Below, one piece after another: positions 10,282 to 22,599 of a stretch of 64,000 nucleotides of DNA. Where the stretch lies: the NCBI GenBank assembly GCA_958298945.1, contig OY282605.1, positions 112,526,267 to 112,590,266 on the forward strand, read 5' to 3'. The stretch comes from Atherix ibis (taxonomy: Eukaryota; Arthropoda; Insecta; Diptera; Athericidae). The notes under the pieces are model-generated. The model did not search any database. It was not told the origin of the DNA and saw only the letters and a program-made list of their open reading frames with translations. The translations under genes were made by a program, and so were the position numbers. Position 1 is the stretch's first letter; each line of letters starts with the position of its first letter.

Positions 10282-10545
10282 TTTATGTGATTCCCGAGAA
10301 CCGTTATTTACCGGAACAAAGTAGGTATCACTTTTTTCTGGTACTCGAGATCAAAAAACTCTTAAAAGGACGTCATCTTAGTACTGTTGACTGTTGATAA
10401 CATCCAAAGCGGGGTAACCCAGCAGCTGAAGGCGATTCTAGTTGAAACTTTCCAGCACTGATACAAAGAATGGAAACAACATCTCCGCCCAAGGGAACAA
10501 ATTTTAAGGGAATAACATTGATGTGTAACAATAAAATAAAATTGC
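10282..10545 (+). pseudogene. Old mariner transposase ruin, right half
   Basis: Reads FFWYSRSK-like residues (for FFLFPKIK), then DNIQSGVTQQLKAILVETFQH and YKEWKQ, the C-terminal end of a mariner transposase (family pattern QLKAIP...FQHCYEEWK). It continues the ruin at 7060-7580. Confidence 0.65.
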
Positions 10546-10569
10546 TTCAAGTAAAAAAAACACGGTCAC

Positions 10570-10760
10570 ATTACTTTCTTGGCACACATCTTACGTTGCC
10601 GTTCCATTTCTAGAGCCAAAAATAGGAAAATGAATATGACAGGATATTCTTTAGGCAAATAAGAAAAAGAGTTGGAGATAAAACAGAACCCTGCGGAACA
10701 CCATCATTTAGTAACTCATATCGAAAATTTTATTTAAAAAAAAAAATATCTTTTGTATCT
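10570..10760 (-). pseudogene. Non-LTR reverse transcriptase fragment
   Basis: On the minus strand the frame reads LLNDGVPQGSVLSPTLFLI, the conserved RT turn of non-LTR elements; the SVLSP form differs from the SVLGP of the Jockey copies here, so this is another LINE family. Only about 60 codons can be followed. It ends at the border of the next mariner. Confidence 0.65.
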
Positions 10761-10765
10761 ATGTA

Positions 10766-11999
10766 CGAGGGTCGTTCAATAAGTCCTTAGAAAATCCGAG
10801 AAATTGCGCTCGTAGTGTCGATAAAGATACTCGATTTCAGCTCGATCCATAGCGTAGGTCAATTTCTATCGTCGATTAAAGTTACCGACATTTATTTGTG
10901 CATAACAATGGAAAAAAGCGAGTTTAGGACTGTCATCAAACATCTCCATTTGAAAGGCTTAAGCCCGAAAGAAATCAAAGCCGAGTTGGGTGCAGTTCAT
11001 GGCACATCTGCACCTGTGTTTGCGACGGTTTACAATTGGGTGAATGAATTCAAACGTGGCCGTTCATCCACAAAAGATGAACATCGTTCAGGACGCCCAG
11101 TTGAAGTGTCTACTCCTGAAATCATTGACAAAATCCACGATCTGATTTTGAACGATCGCGAATTAAAGTGCGCGAATTAGTTGAGGCCACGGGCATATCA
11201 CAAGGTACAGTCGCTTCAATATTGCATGAAAAATTGTCTGTGAAAAAAATTTCGGCAAGATGGGTGCCGCGTTTGCTCTCAGAGGAGAATAAGCGCAATC
11301 GTGCAGTGGACTCTGAGGCTATGTTGGCATTCTTTCATCGCAATCCTGCCGAATTCCTTCGTCGATATGTCACTGTGGACAAAACCTGGATACACTACTA
11401 CACTCCAGAAACGAAGAGACAGTTATCACAGTGAATTTTCAAGGGTGAACGGGCTCCGAAGAAGGCAAAAACTGTGCCATCGGCCGGCAAGGTGATGGCC
11501 ACGGTCTTTTGGGATTCGCAGGGCATCATTTTTATCGACTACTTGGAAAAAGGAAAAACAATAACAGGAGCGTATTACGCGTCGTTATTGCAACGGTTGA
11601 GCGAGACAATCAAAGAGAAACGCCCCCATCTGAAGAAGAAAAAAATCCTCTTGCATCAGGACAATGCGCGTGTGCACACCTGCGCTGTTTCCATGGCCAA
11701 AATTGTGGAATTGAGAATGGAATTGTTGCAGCATCCCGCTTATTCACCAGATTTGGCCCCGAGTGACTATTTTCTTTTCCCCAATCTGAAGAAATGGCTT
11801 GGCGGACGACGGTTCACTTCCAACGAGGATGAGTACTTTGCAGAACTTCCGAAATCCTATTTTTTGGACGGGATAAAAATTTTGGAAAAACGGTTGGAAA
11901 AGTATATAAAGCTAAAAGCAGATTATGTGAAAAATAAAATTTTTTTTTTAAAAAAACTTTTTTTCCATCCTTTTCTAAGGACTTATTGAACGACCCTCG
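10766..11999 (+). mobile_element. Mariner element (family B, copy 1)
   Basis: 1,234 bp between TIRs beginning cgagggtcgttcaataagtc and its inverse, with TA flanks (10764-10765, 12000-12001). Nearly the same element occurs at 50040-51236; the two are close enough that most differences are single bases, so this family moved fairly recently. Confidence 0.92.
10908..11937 (+). pseudogene. Mariner transposase, family B copy 1, inactivated
   Basis: ATG at 10908 opens MEKSEFRTVIKHLHLKGL; the N-terminal HTH region, then TVDKTWIHYYTPETKR (first catalytic D; the following E is K here), ATVFWDSQGIIFIDYL, LLHQDNARVHT (second D) and YSPDLAPSDYFLFPNLKK (third D), 34 residues between the last two: DD34D as in mariner. 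Lesions relative to copy 2: one base lost near 11160, TGA at 11432, six codons missing after SNED near 11830, and one base lost near the C-terminus. Usual length 345 aa. Non-functional. Confidence 0.9.
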
Positions 12000-12001
12000 T
12001 A

Positions 12002-14479
12002 GCTTAAAAAAAACCAATTTTTAAATAATAATTAAAGTACATATACATAAATAGGTTAAGTAAACAGAACTTGTTTTTTAAAAAAACAAAGAACCACGCT
12101 TTTTATTTACTAAAACCATGTTCAATTTGCAACAAACTATGAAGTAAATTTTCTTAAAAACAAAAAAAAAATAATATTTACTTTTCCTGATAATATATTT
12201 TTTTTTAAAAATGTTTTTTGTGTGCGGTAAAATTCGTATTGAAAATAATAAACCAGAACTGAACCGCCGTACTTAGACCAAAGAGTAACTTAAGATTCTG
12301 GCATAAAATTGCAAAAGCCAATACCATAAATTTTATGTTGTTTTTACTATTAACTACTCTATTTGCTGTTAAATACTAACCAAATGGTATGGATTTGAAT
12401 AATTGTGGAACCCAATAAACTAAATAGTCAGATCGAGTGACAGATTGTCTTGGAATTTAATGGAAATGAACGTAAATGAATGTATTCATGAAAATGAAAG
12501 TCAACTAAATGTGGATCGGGACTCAGTAGTTTATTAAATTCCAGATTATTTATTTGATTTTTTTCTTAATTCTAGAAAAACATCGAACAAAAACGTTTTC
12601 TTTTATTTGTAAAAAAAAGAAGAGAATAAGTTCAAACTTTACATAGATCCTTTTATCAGGAATTCTGAATAATAACATAGTATATTTAAAATAGCATCGG
12701 TGAAGAGCATGTTTTTAATTGGAAATTAATATGCAAATCGGTAAGGGTCCATAGTGTAAAATTCATAAATCATAGCCAACAATGAGGACAATATCGTTGG
12801 AAATAATGGCTACATTCTTGACAGCACAACATGGTTTAAGGTTCCAATGTATGTTAGACATCTTTATTAATCCTTTCGATATGAAAAAATTTTAAATATT
12901 ATTAAATTACATAAAATGGGATGAATTGATTTTCAAATTAGTATCGTTTGTGTATAATTAAATCGTTTCTGACCATGTCTCATCAGATGCGGTAAACCGG
13001 AAAATAATCGAATTGTTGAAATTGTTTTTTTAGTTAATATTTCAAATAATCTCAGATAATACTTGAGTTATAAAAAGATCGGTACCTCTCAGAGGGTGTA
13101 CGGATCAAATAAAAGGAGACAAATAATTCATTTTTGTGTTGAAAAGAAACCGCCAGACTTCTAGATCTGATGACCTCTATACCTGTGAACCAAGGAGACC
13201 TATTGACCTGTACTGGACTGTTAAGCAAGTATGCCAGAACCACACAAAAAAAAGAAGAAAATTACTGATAAAATTATGAAAACAAAAAAAAAAGAGGAAA
13301 AAATATTTCTTATGTAAACATTTCGACAGGAAAACCGAAGAATTCAACGCCTAAGGGGGTAACAAACAGTTTATGGTTTATTGATTTTTTTCGGGTCCGA
13401 CTGGGCGAGGTCCATGGTAGTCTCTTAGCTGACATGATTCGTTTTAGCTCACTTCTAGTTGGGGCATCCCTCTAGCATTGTACAGATATCAATAAGAAAT
13501 GAAGCCCTTCTTCTTCCTTTATTTAATCAAGACCGTTTTTTTTTTTGTTGTTGTTGAATATTTGCTTTTGATCTTCCTCTTCTTCGGAGGTCAATACTAT
13601 TGAAATCGGAATGAACGATTTCAACAATTCATTAGTGACGGTCCTGTTTAGTTTTGGAAATAGCCGATATCCTGCTGCCTTTTAGTCCCATTTTCACTCC
13701 ATCCATTCCTGTCCCAGAAGCATGTGCGCTTACTAATTTATGATAATGGATTAAGTGACAGCTATACCATATATGTATTTACAAGCATCCAATTCCACAT
13801 ACTTTCGAAATGGTCATAATGATTAGAGATTGTGGAGGAGAAGCACCAGCATATCGATGTGGTCCAATAATAGCCCTCGATGATTATTTATTTCCATGTT
13901 CAAAGTCTAATTTTCTTTAATAATCAAATTGGTTTTTGTTTTTCATAGAATTTTATTTTCATATGTTTTGCTTTTATTTGAATACTATTAAAATTTACTT
14001 CGTATTTTAGATGTTACTTAAGATATATTTTTATTGATTTTATTTAAGTTTTAATAGACGTGCTTGATTTTATTTAATTTGAAAAGTATTTGCATCAAAA
14101 TTACCAAACGAAATTTTATTGAATTTTTTTTGAGAAGGAAAAAAATTTTGTTCTGGGGTATTTTTTAGATATTTTTCGAGATTTTGACTAAGTATGACAT
14201 TAAGGCTTATTGGGGAAACTCACCAGAATACTCCGTTCAACCTTCTGTTGTACTTGGCCCTATCCCCTACATCTCATCGATATTATTCGGTATTGCACAA
14301 CCCTCAATTTGAATTACCAAATGGGAAATAAAAGTAAGCAAATGTAAATGTATCCACGAAAGTTTTACTCTTTAACCTAAGTCATACGAGTGTTGTATGG
14401 TTAATACATGGCTTTGACAAGAAAACACATTTTTATTTAGAAAGAACTGAAGTTTCTTTTTTAGTGACAAGGTAGTTCA
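12002..14479. other. Long stretch without a recognised gene
   Basis: AT-rich throughout. Less AT-rich patches near 13050-13240, 13380-13480 and 14200-14300 have short open frames but no motif I recognise; they may be old repeats. Confidence 0.45.
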
Positions 14480-15200
14480 ACGTTTTTCTATCTTTTGTAT
14501 TTCCAACCATTCAAAATAGACCTTTGTTTTAGCAATCACCGCATCGTTTGAGGCAAATCTTTGTCTGCTGAGCCATTTTTTCATATTCAGAAAATATAAA
14601 TAATTAATGGGTGCTAATTCTGACAAATATGATGGATGCGGAAGTAATTCGTATCCAAACCCATGAAAATTCGTATTTTAACTCATGGCGCGATGACACA
14701 CGCGTGAATTGTCTTAATTTTGTCTTCGTTATGTACGGACGTTTTTCTTTCACAGCATTGTTGAAACAATTCAATAACTTGACATTATTCGGATTACGCT
14801 TGTAAAGCCAAACATTCTTTAGAAGTTGACACATGTGCGTTTTTATGGTAAATTGCGATCAATCGCACCACCCATTTTGCAGGAAGCTTACTCATATCCA
14901 AATGAGTTGTTAAAATGTTCCACACCCGTTCATTTGAGATGCCGATAGCCTCAGCAATTTCACGCACTTTCACTCTCCGATCATTGAAAATCTTCAATAA
15001 TTTTTGATGTGGTGACCATTTCGTTTTGATGTGGTGAACGAAGGTGCAGAGTCCCTATAAACTTTACTGAGTTCCGCTTTTATCTCATAATTCGTTTTCT
15101 CTTTCAAAAATAAATATTTTATTACTGCTCGATAGTCGATTTTCTCGATTGTTGTAACAGAGCTGGTTGAAAATGGTGACGGGATTCTTATGAAAAATAA
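14480..15200 (-). pseudogene. Mariner transposase ruin (family B/C relative)
   Basis: The minus strand reads IDYRAVIKYLFLKEKTNYEIKAEL with YRDSAPS (N-terminus, 15170-15040), then KIFNDRRVKVREIAEAIGIS and LPAKWVVRL near 14990-14860, followed by scrambled C-terminal pieces down to about 14480. It matches families B and C domain by domain but has a gap in the middle and many breaks. No clear TIRs found. Confidence 0.7.
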
Positions 15201-15249
15201 AGTTGTTTTAATAGTACCCCAATTATCTCTTGCCAAGGCCAGGTATTAA

Positions 15250-15600
15250 TCATACAACTATTATATAGAAATCCACACACAATACTTAAGAGAATAGAAC
15301 GCAACACACTTGTATACAATTCTCTATCCAATATGGACTTATGAACTAGATATCTGGGTCTTTAGAAAGCCTTCCAATACTGGCAAAAGCTGAATTCTTT
15401 CCGGGCAAAATATTTTGGAAAATTGTTGATGGTTGCTATTCGAAATTGCTGACATTTGAATAGTCTTATTCATCGTGATATTAGAGTTCCATATGTTCGT
15501 GATGTGACTGTGTCTCGTTATAATAAGTTCCTTTATCGCCTTTCCAACTGTGATTATCTCTTTGCTCAAGAACTGTCATATATTTCTTACTCTAAAAAAA
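15250..15600 (+). pseudogene. Jockey-like LINE C-terminal fragment
   Basis: Frames give PIWTYEL, an FQSKILW-like stretch, and then IHRDIRVPYVRDVTVSRYNKF, matching the conserved Jockey C-terminal run (PIWTYGIQLWG ... HRDLNIP). Several stops and frameshifts. Confidence 0.65.
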
Positions 15601-17538
15601 ATTATTGATGACTTAAGCGCCACTAGTCCCGTAGCTGGTTAAGGGACTCAGTTTATAACTACGATCAGGAGCGACCATGATGGATGTTCTTTCATTTGGC
15701 GTTTGTCATGGACAAACATTTTTCATATTTTTCCTTTAAATTGAAAATCTGTATTTTTGTCCAAAAAATATGCCCTAAAATATTTATAATAGCAAAGAAC
15801 ATCCATGGACTTATTAAATTTAAAGACGTCGACTCAGATTTCTAAGATAAAAGAGAATTGATTTAAGTTTTTCTTGATTACCCTGACCAGTAAAATTTCT
15901 AAATACTTCTTTTACGGATAGCAACAAAAAAAACTATCAATATTCTTCGTCAAAAAAAAATACAAGTCTTAGTGTAACGTAATTAAATATGATATAATAA
16001 TTTAATCAACTTCTGAACTTATTATTGTTTCCAACTTTTGATAGCAAACAATTAGCGTAAAACTAGAATTACATCGAAAGAATTTCATTTTTACTCTTGA
16101 AAAGAAAGTTTCCCACGCTTAATAATTTGTGAATGAAGCAATTAAGACAATATTTAGAAATCAATCCATCAAATGGAAAATTATTCAACCACAAACTGGC
16201 ATACTCTTCAAGTTCATTGCGTTCATTAAGTGAGTTTCCATTACGCTGAGGATCATTCTAATAAATTCATTAAATTGCTACCAACTTCCTTGTTCATAAA
16301 TCGACCATTCATTTAGTTAATTTGGTATTTAATTTTTCTGCATTGTATTTTAAGCATCGTTGGCCAAATGATGTACACAGAATCTCGAGAAGACCATATG
16401 TTTGGCAGAAGTAAAACCAGTAGAAAAGATTAGCCAACATTAAGAAGCAGTGCGAATTCCTCTTAGACAATGAAGAAGTTTCAGTTAACATACTCGTATG
16501 ATCGCCATTTGGGACTACCACGCCCATCCATAGAAATCTGCAGAAAAATTTATGGACGACACGATAGTTATTTAAGTTAACCACACTAATTAGCTAATAA
16601 TTGTCGTTCGGAATTAGGAGTTTATATAACGTTTCAATTTATTCAAAATGTTCCCCTCACGCGTTTCAATGAGCCAACAACCATTAACGATTTGCTAATT
16701 TATTGTGACATTCGCATTGACAAAGAATGCTAAGGTCTTAATATATTAAATGTGAGGTCAGTCTGTGTACATGTTTTGAGCTTGTATACACATGGTATAG
16801 TGAGTTTGGACTAAAGCGGGTTTAGCCGCCCACTGCCTCTAATTGGGACTTAATAGTTCCGAATTGAATTGTAATAACTTATTGATGAGGAATGTATATA
16901 TTTTGGGGTTTTGTATTTGAACCAATTGCTTTTGAAGTGGACACAATTAACTACTGTAATCGAAAATCACAAAAAAAAGTTTAAACTTGAAATGAGGGAG
17001 AAAAGAACACCGGCGGTTATGAAAATAATGTCCTTTAACTGGCAAAATTAGCATGTCACATCAGATTAAAAATGACTAATTACATTGGATAAAGTACATT
17101 TTTATTGTTTGTTTAGTGGTAATACAATAATTTGAATATGATCGAACGATTTAGTGACAGAAATCTTTTAGTATAAATCTTTACATGGACATTTTTTTTT
17201 AAATTTTATACATCAAAGATTACCTGTAGAAAATTCAGTTTTTTTTTTAAGCTTTTTTTAAGAGGTTTTTTTTGTTATAATTTTTTATTTTTAAAGCATC
17301 GTTAGAATGATTGTTAAAATTTTTTTGACTACTTTAGCTAATTTTTAGCAAATCATAAATAAATGAATAATACTCCTCTTGATTCATAGTTTATTTGTTA
17401 ATAATAAAAATAAAGTATGCTAGTAATTTTGATTTATTATGGATCCTAGTATAAAAACTATCTGACCAATAAATTCAATATTAAATTTCTAACAAAACCA
17501 GAAAAATGTCAAACAAATAGTTTTTGTATATGGAGAAT
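15601..17538. other. Stretch without a recognised gene
   Basis: AT-rich. A minus-strand open frame at 16309-16584 (91 codons) has no recognised domain and no convincing splice context. Confidence 0.45.
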
Positions 17539-18190
17539 CCGGTCCTATTTATCGATTGTTCAAAACTGATTGTGTTTCATGTCGATGGAATCTTCGAGGA
17601 CTGTGAAGATCGAGCGACATTATCTCATTACAGAAATCTGTAATGTAAGATCGAGGGATATTGTGACATTACAGAAAACTGTAAAGCAGATAAGTTAGCC
17701 TGAAATGGTACCAGGGTATATGCCCCCACTATTACAGAGGAGGCGTACATTCCAATCAAGATGGCTACCCACCTCATTTCGCTGAGCTCAATAGAGCCAG
17801 TGAAGGAGAGGTGAAGCAATCTTGACTCGTGTCACACCTCTAGAATGATTTGGCATAAGTTAGATCCGGTCCTATTTATCGATTGTTCAAAACTGATTGT
17901 GTTTCATGTCGATGGAATCTTCGAGGACTGTGAAGATCGAGCGACATTATCTCATTACAGAAATCTGTAATGTAAGATCGAGGGATATTGTGACATTACA
18001 GAAAACTGTAAAGCAGATAAATTAGCCTGAAATGGTACCAGGGTATATGCCCCCACTATTACAGAGGAGGCGTACATTCCAATCAAGATGCTACCCACCT
18101 CATTTCGCTGAGCTCAATAGAGCCGGTGAAGGAGAGGTGAAGCAATCTTGACTCGTGTCACACCTCTAGAATGATTTGGCATAAGCTAGA
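17539..18190. repeat. Tandem duplication, 2 x about 327 bp
   Basis: 17539-17865 and 17866-18190 are almost identical (a handful of substitutions and one 1-bp deletion seen by eye, for example gatggctaccc against gatgctaccc). The unit covers the LINE RNase H region. High identity means the duplication is much younger than the decayed LINE. Confidence 0.9.
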
Positions 18191-18545
18191 TCAGAAAAGA
18201 ACAGAAAGTCTACTGAGTATTAAGGAGACACGCTAGACGACTAGGTATCTCCGCAAGTGACTTCTGTAATAGCTTAAATAAAGACGAGGAGGAAGACGAG
18301 ACAATCTCGCACCTTTTCTGTTCATGTCCAGTCTTCACATCCCTCAAAAAGAGAACTCTGGATGACTTTTTTTTGGATGACTTGAGTGTAATTGCCTCAC
18401 TCATATGGATATCACAAAAATCAAACACTTTATAGTCGCTTCCAATTGGTTCTCAGGATAACATCAGCATTGATGATCAGGTGGTAGAGTGGCTCTTCGT
18501 CTGAAATAGCGGACAGCTACTCTAACCTAACCTAACCTAAAAAAC
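17539..18545 (+). mobile_element. I/R1-superfamily LINE 3' end with internal tandem duplication
   Basis: Contains an RNase H-like stretch (ITENCKADKLA, for GNxKADELA), the downstream region ending KRTESLLSI, then HARRLGISASDFC and a CCHC cluster with SHLFCSCPVF (18230-18345), the C-terminal zinc-binding part of LINEs of the I/R1 groups. The 3' UTR ends in taacctaacctaacctaa at about 18524-18541. Scattered stops and frame changes; dead. (CCTAA)-type tails are known on some dipteran LINEs of this kind. Confidence 0.75.
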
Positions 18546-20021
18546 CATTGAAAATTTTGCACGCGATTCGAGTGAGAAAACCGGCAGGAATTCCAGGCTT
18601 ATTTATTGGTGCCATTCATAGCTAACACTATGATAAGCTTAGCTTATGAATTGTCAGAAATGAAACTTCAGCAAGCTACCGCAAGGAGTTGTTAATCCTT
18701 TGTGGTGACGATCTGTCAATTCTTGGTTGTCACCAGATATGACACGCGGATTCTTCATTATAACCTAGAGACAGCAAACAGGATTCGATGCTGTGGTCGA
18801 AAAAATGAGTTCCCCCTCCTCCTCACTCCTGTTCTAAGCATACGAACCTATTCTAAGCATACGCTAGGATATTTAGGGCCTCAAAATAAATTTTGAAAAT
18901 TGTTTGTAAAGCAAAATTCGACTCTATGAATGGGGCCACATGAGCTGATATAATTCTGGGATTACAAAATGCTATTAAGAGAGAAAAAAAACGAAGGAAT
19001 AAGTTCCCATTTTAATCTACTCCCTGTGGCATTCTGCTGTACTTACCCACATATTTAAAGCGAATGTCAGCAAACCTGGAAAGCTTTTGGATCCGAAAAT
19101 TTCATTTCCAAGTGACCAAACAGACGTGCTTTAAAATTTTTTTAACAATAGACCATCTTTGCGTAGAGAACTGATAGAGTCCACCCACATAAAACTTGAG
19201 GTAACAAGATGGCCCCATGGTCCTGTGGTGCTATAAAGTAAACCCTGATTCATGTCCAAAAGACATTTGATATAAAAACAACATAATTTCCTATTTATTG
19301 AAAATTGTCAAATTAGGAATTTTAATAAAAATTTCTGTAAGCCCATTAAAAACTAAGCATTTCTGTAAGATTGCATACTTACAGGAGCACCCAAAAAAAA
19401 AATGTTGTAATTTTTATCAGCTAGCACTCGCTGACTGGTTCGTATTTGGTTTATTTTATCACACATTTATTAAATTGACTAAAAATTAAAATACAGAAAA
19501 TTATTTTATAGATAATAATAAAAAAAAATCACCTTTTAAATTGCTTTTTAATCTCGAAGTTTATTAAGACATTAATTAAGTTCACAAAATCCACTTTATT
19601 GGGTAATTATATACATTTCAACAAAAAAAAATGAAGAACTATTAAACTCTTGATTTTTCAGATTTTTTATTAATACTTTAAAAATATTGTTCAATAAAAT
19701 CTTATATAACTTTTGGTAGAAATTAAATCTTTTCCCATAAAGAACAAAATATTCTTTTTAATTGATTTTGCCAAATAATTAATAAACACAATAAACTAGC
19801 GGGTGGCGAAACGTATTTAAAAAAAAAAAGAAATTATGGTAAATGAAATAAAGACGCTCTTAAATAAAATCCATTTGATTGGGATTTTCTGAATAAGAAC
19901 AGAAAGAAACTAAATACAAAATAGATTTCTTAATTTTTTACTACAAAATATTTTTTATGTAAATTCGGGCAGTTAATGTTCAACACGAATTATTGTATTT
20001 CACTTTCGTTCAAGGGGGAAG
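18546..20021. other. Stretch without a secure gene
   Basis: 18590-19250 is less AT-rich and may hold another LINE C-terminus (RCCGRKNEF...TLGYLGPQ near 18800-18890) but the match is weak. 19250-20020 is plain AT-rich sequence. Confidence 0.4.
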
Positions 20022-20339
20022 ATGTTGGCAATTGGTGGTGGTACTTTATCATCAGCTTTTCTCTGTGCACACTTAATTAAAAGTAATCGACAATCGGTTA
20101 AAAAAAATTTGAATAAAAATACCAAACGACCACGGGATGTACTCGATTGTTCGTATTCATATATGGATGAGAAGAAAGATGACTGTTCTTTTGGATGTTG
20201 GATGAAGCTTAGTATTTTTTTTTCTTGTATTTTCCCATTAGTATTCGAAGATGATTGGATTGTTGACTACCTAAAATTTATGTTTGGATTTGGTTTTTGC
20301 GGTAGATTTCAAACGAGACACGCACTGTCCGGAGAGTAA
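20022..20339 (+). CDS. Unrecognised 105-codon open frame
   Basis: ATG at 20022 with a purine at -3; peptide starts MLAIGGGTLSSAFLCAHL (hydrophobic, signal-like), then a basic stretch and a second hydrophobic stretch (LSIFFSCIFPLVF). No known domain, no clear splice sites, and part of it lies in an inverted repeat (20236-20372). May well be chance. Confidence 0.15.
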   Translation: MLAIGGGTLSSAFLCAHLIKSNRQSVKKNLNKNTKRPRDVLDCSYSYMDEKKDDCSFGCWMKLSIFFSCIFPLVFEDDWIVDYLKFMFGFGFCGRFQTRHALSGE

Positions 20340-20372
20340 CAATCCACCCATAATCATCTTCGAATATAATTT
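20236..20372. repeat. Imperfect inverted repeat
   Basis: gtattcgaagatgattggattgttgac at about 20240-20267 returns inverted and imperfect near 20336-20368 (tcatcttcgaatataat core). Arms of about 30 bp, spacer about 70 bp. Possibly a MITE relic. Confidence 0.45.
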
Positions 20373-22599
20373 CAATTATTCAAAAAAGGAGCGTTCCAAG
20401 TTCATCTCATATTATTACTATTATTATTATTATTTAACTATTTTTTTTATTGTTATTTGGATTTGGTGACTTTAATTAATGATCTCCTTTAAATGAATTG
20501 CCTAGTTCGAGATCTTAATTATAAAAGATGTGCCTCCGCATATTCTTCAGTGGACACGGGCCGCAAACTCTGTGCTGGAATAGTTATTATACTCTGTGCT
20601 GGATGGTTGATTCTGTTAGGAATGCAAGTTACATATTTGACTAGCTTAACAAGCACTTAACACAGTCTTGTCTTTCGTTTTTCGTCTTTTGGGATCAATG
20701 AGGCATAAAAGTGAGAAAATTAAGGTGATTCCAGATTGGATTCACATCAAGAATGTTGGGATAGAGAATGTCTGAAAGCATGAATGAATGGGACGTTGGT
20801 GAATGATATTGTGACACGTCGTTAGACACTTTAAATCGTCTGCCTACGATATATCCTAGTCTTTTCTTTTCTATATCAGATCGTTGACAACATACCATAC
20901 AAACTTTCTAAATAATAATAAAAAAAAAGATTTAATATACCATATATATAGAGCATGAAACTTATCTGAATTTAGAATCGAATCTAGATTAAAAATATTT
21001 TATTGTACGCATATGAATTGCCAGAAGCTCATTAAGGATATCTGAATAGTTGGTAGCCAGAAATTAATTATTATTCGTCAAAGTCGTTCCAATTTATTAA
21101 CATAGTCTCGATGATGTGTGTGTAGGAATCAACAAATTTCCATTTCGTATAAGAACAATTTCATTTTCGTTTCGATTTGAAAGAAACAAACTCGAATCTT
21201 AGAAGAGTAAAGTGTCAACGATAGGATATAAGAAAATACTGGAATGGAAATATTGCTGGTGGTGGGAAGAAGGTACATTTGAAAGATTAACAAAACGAAA
21301 AGACCAAAAAGAAAAAAAAGGTTTTGCAATAGAAATTCAACTAAAAATAATTAAATTATTATGATTTGGAGTCTAATTACCGATATTCTTGTACGATTTG
21401 CTTTGTCGCGTCGTCGTCAGTAGAAGTCATTGAACCAAATTGTGCGTATACAAAATTCAATAATATTTCAAACGGATTAGTTTAGATTGATTGCCAAAAC
21501 TGGACTGAACTCTAAGATGGATACCAAAAGATCAAGGCTAACAACAAATTATCATAAAAATGAAGTCATAATATTTACATTAGAAATAAATTTGTAGCCT
21601 ATAAATGGGTTATTATTTAAACGTTTCGAATCGGATATTCAATTTCACTCTCGTATAGAGCTTGAATATCTGTTAACAAGTACTCAGAAAATATTGCTAA
21701 TTTTTTTAAATTTATTTATTTATTTAATAATTATTTATGATTTTGCGAACGATGAAATTTTTCGCATACTGCCTGACATTGCAGAAAAGAAGTTCAAATC
21801 GTTTTTGGATTGGCGTTGATGGGGAGCATAATTACTTATGTTCGGACTTTAAGTGGAACTTTAACTTAATTGAAATCGAATAAATATTTTGGTTTAATTT
21901 TTTGAACACCGATAAACCATAACACTGTTGGTGACCGTTTCAGTTCAATTTCCATAAGTAACAAGATTTTGTTTTGTCTGTTCCGATTAAAAGTTTACTT
22001 AAGAAATTGTTTCTTTATTTGAATGATATTAACTTGTTATATAAGCCGTGATTTGTCAAGATAGTACACTACTCAAATAACACTTAAAAATATGAAATTC
22101 TGATTCAGTGTATCGAATTCCTGTGGCTTATTGGCAAATTGTAAAGCTATCTGAAACGGATGAATTGGCATTTTTTAACCGAACTTTGCTTTATTATATA
22201 AGTGTTTTTTTTTTGGTGACTTAAAAGAAGTTCTTATGCAAAATCTTCTACTTCGTTGTTCCCATAATATTATGGACTTACGATTTCTTTTATAAAAGTT
22301 CATGACTAATAAGAATTTTAGAAGAAAAAATGCTTTGAGATAAGAATTGAAAAAAATATACAACTTTTTTTTGGTTATTAGTATATTATAAACATATTTA
22401 GAATTGCTGATATCTGTTATGAAAATAAAAATGTTGACAATGTACGAAATGGAACTGATAGTATGCAACCCGAAAAAATCTGTTGCGAAAAATTTTTGAT
22501 ACAAATTCTTCATTAAAAAATTCATTCGAATGTAACGCATATTTCTTTATTTTTTATATTGTGATAACATATAACCAAATTTTCAGTAAAATTATTTGA
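20373..22599. other. Stretch without a recognised gene
   Basis: AT-rich with microsatellite-like TTA runs near 20410-20440. The 121-codon minus-strand frame at 22175-22540 has AT-driven composition and is not supported as a gene. Confidence 0.45.

Noticed and set aside
18524..18541. Telomere or interstitial telomeric repeat (CCTAA)n
   Set aside because: Only about three to four units, placed exactly at the 3' end of a LINE ruin; better explained as its tail.
22175..22540. 121-codon minus-strand frame
   Set aside because: Composition (F, I, K, N, Y) is what AT-rich DNA gives by chance; no domain or splice sites.
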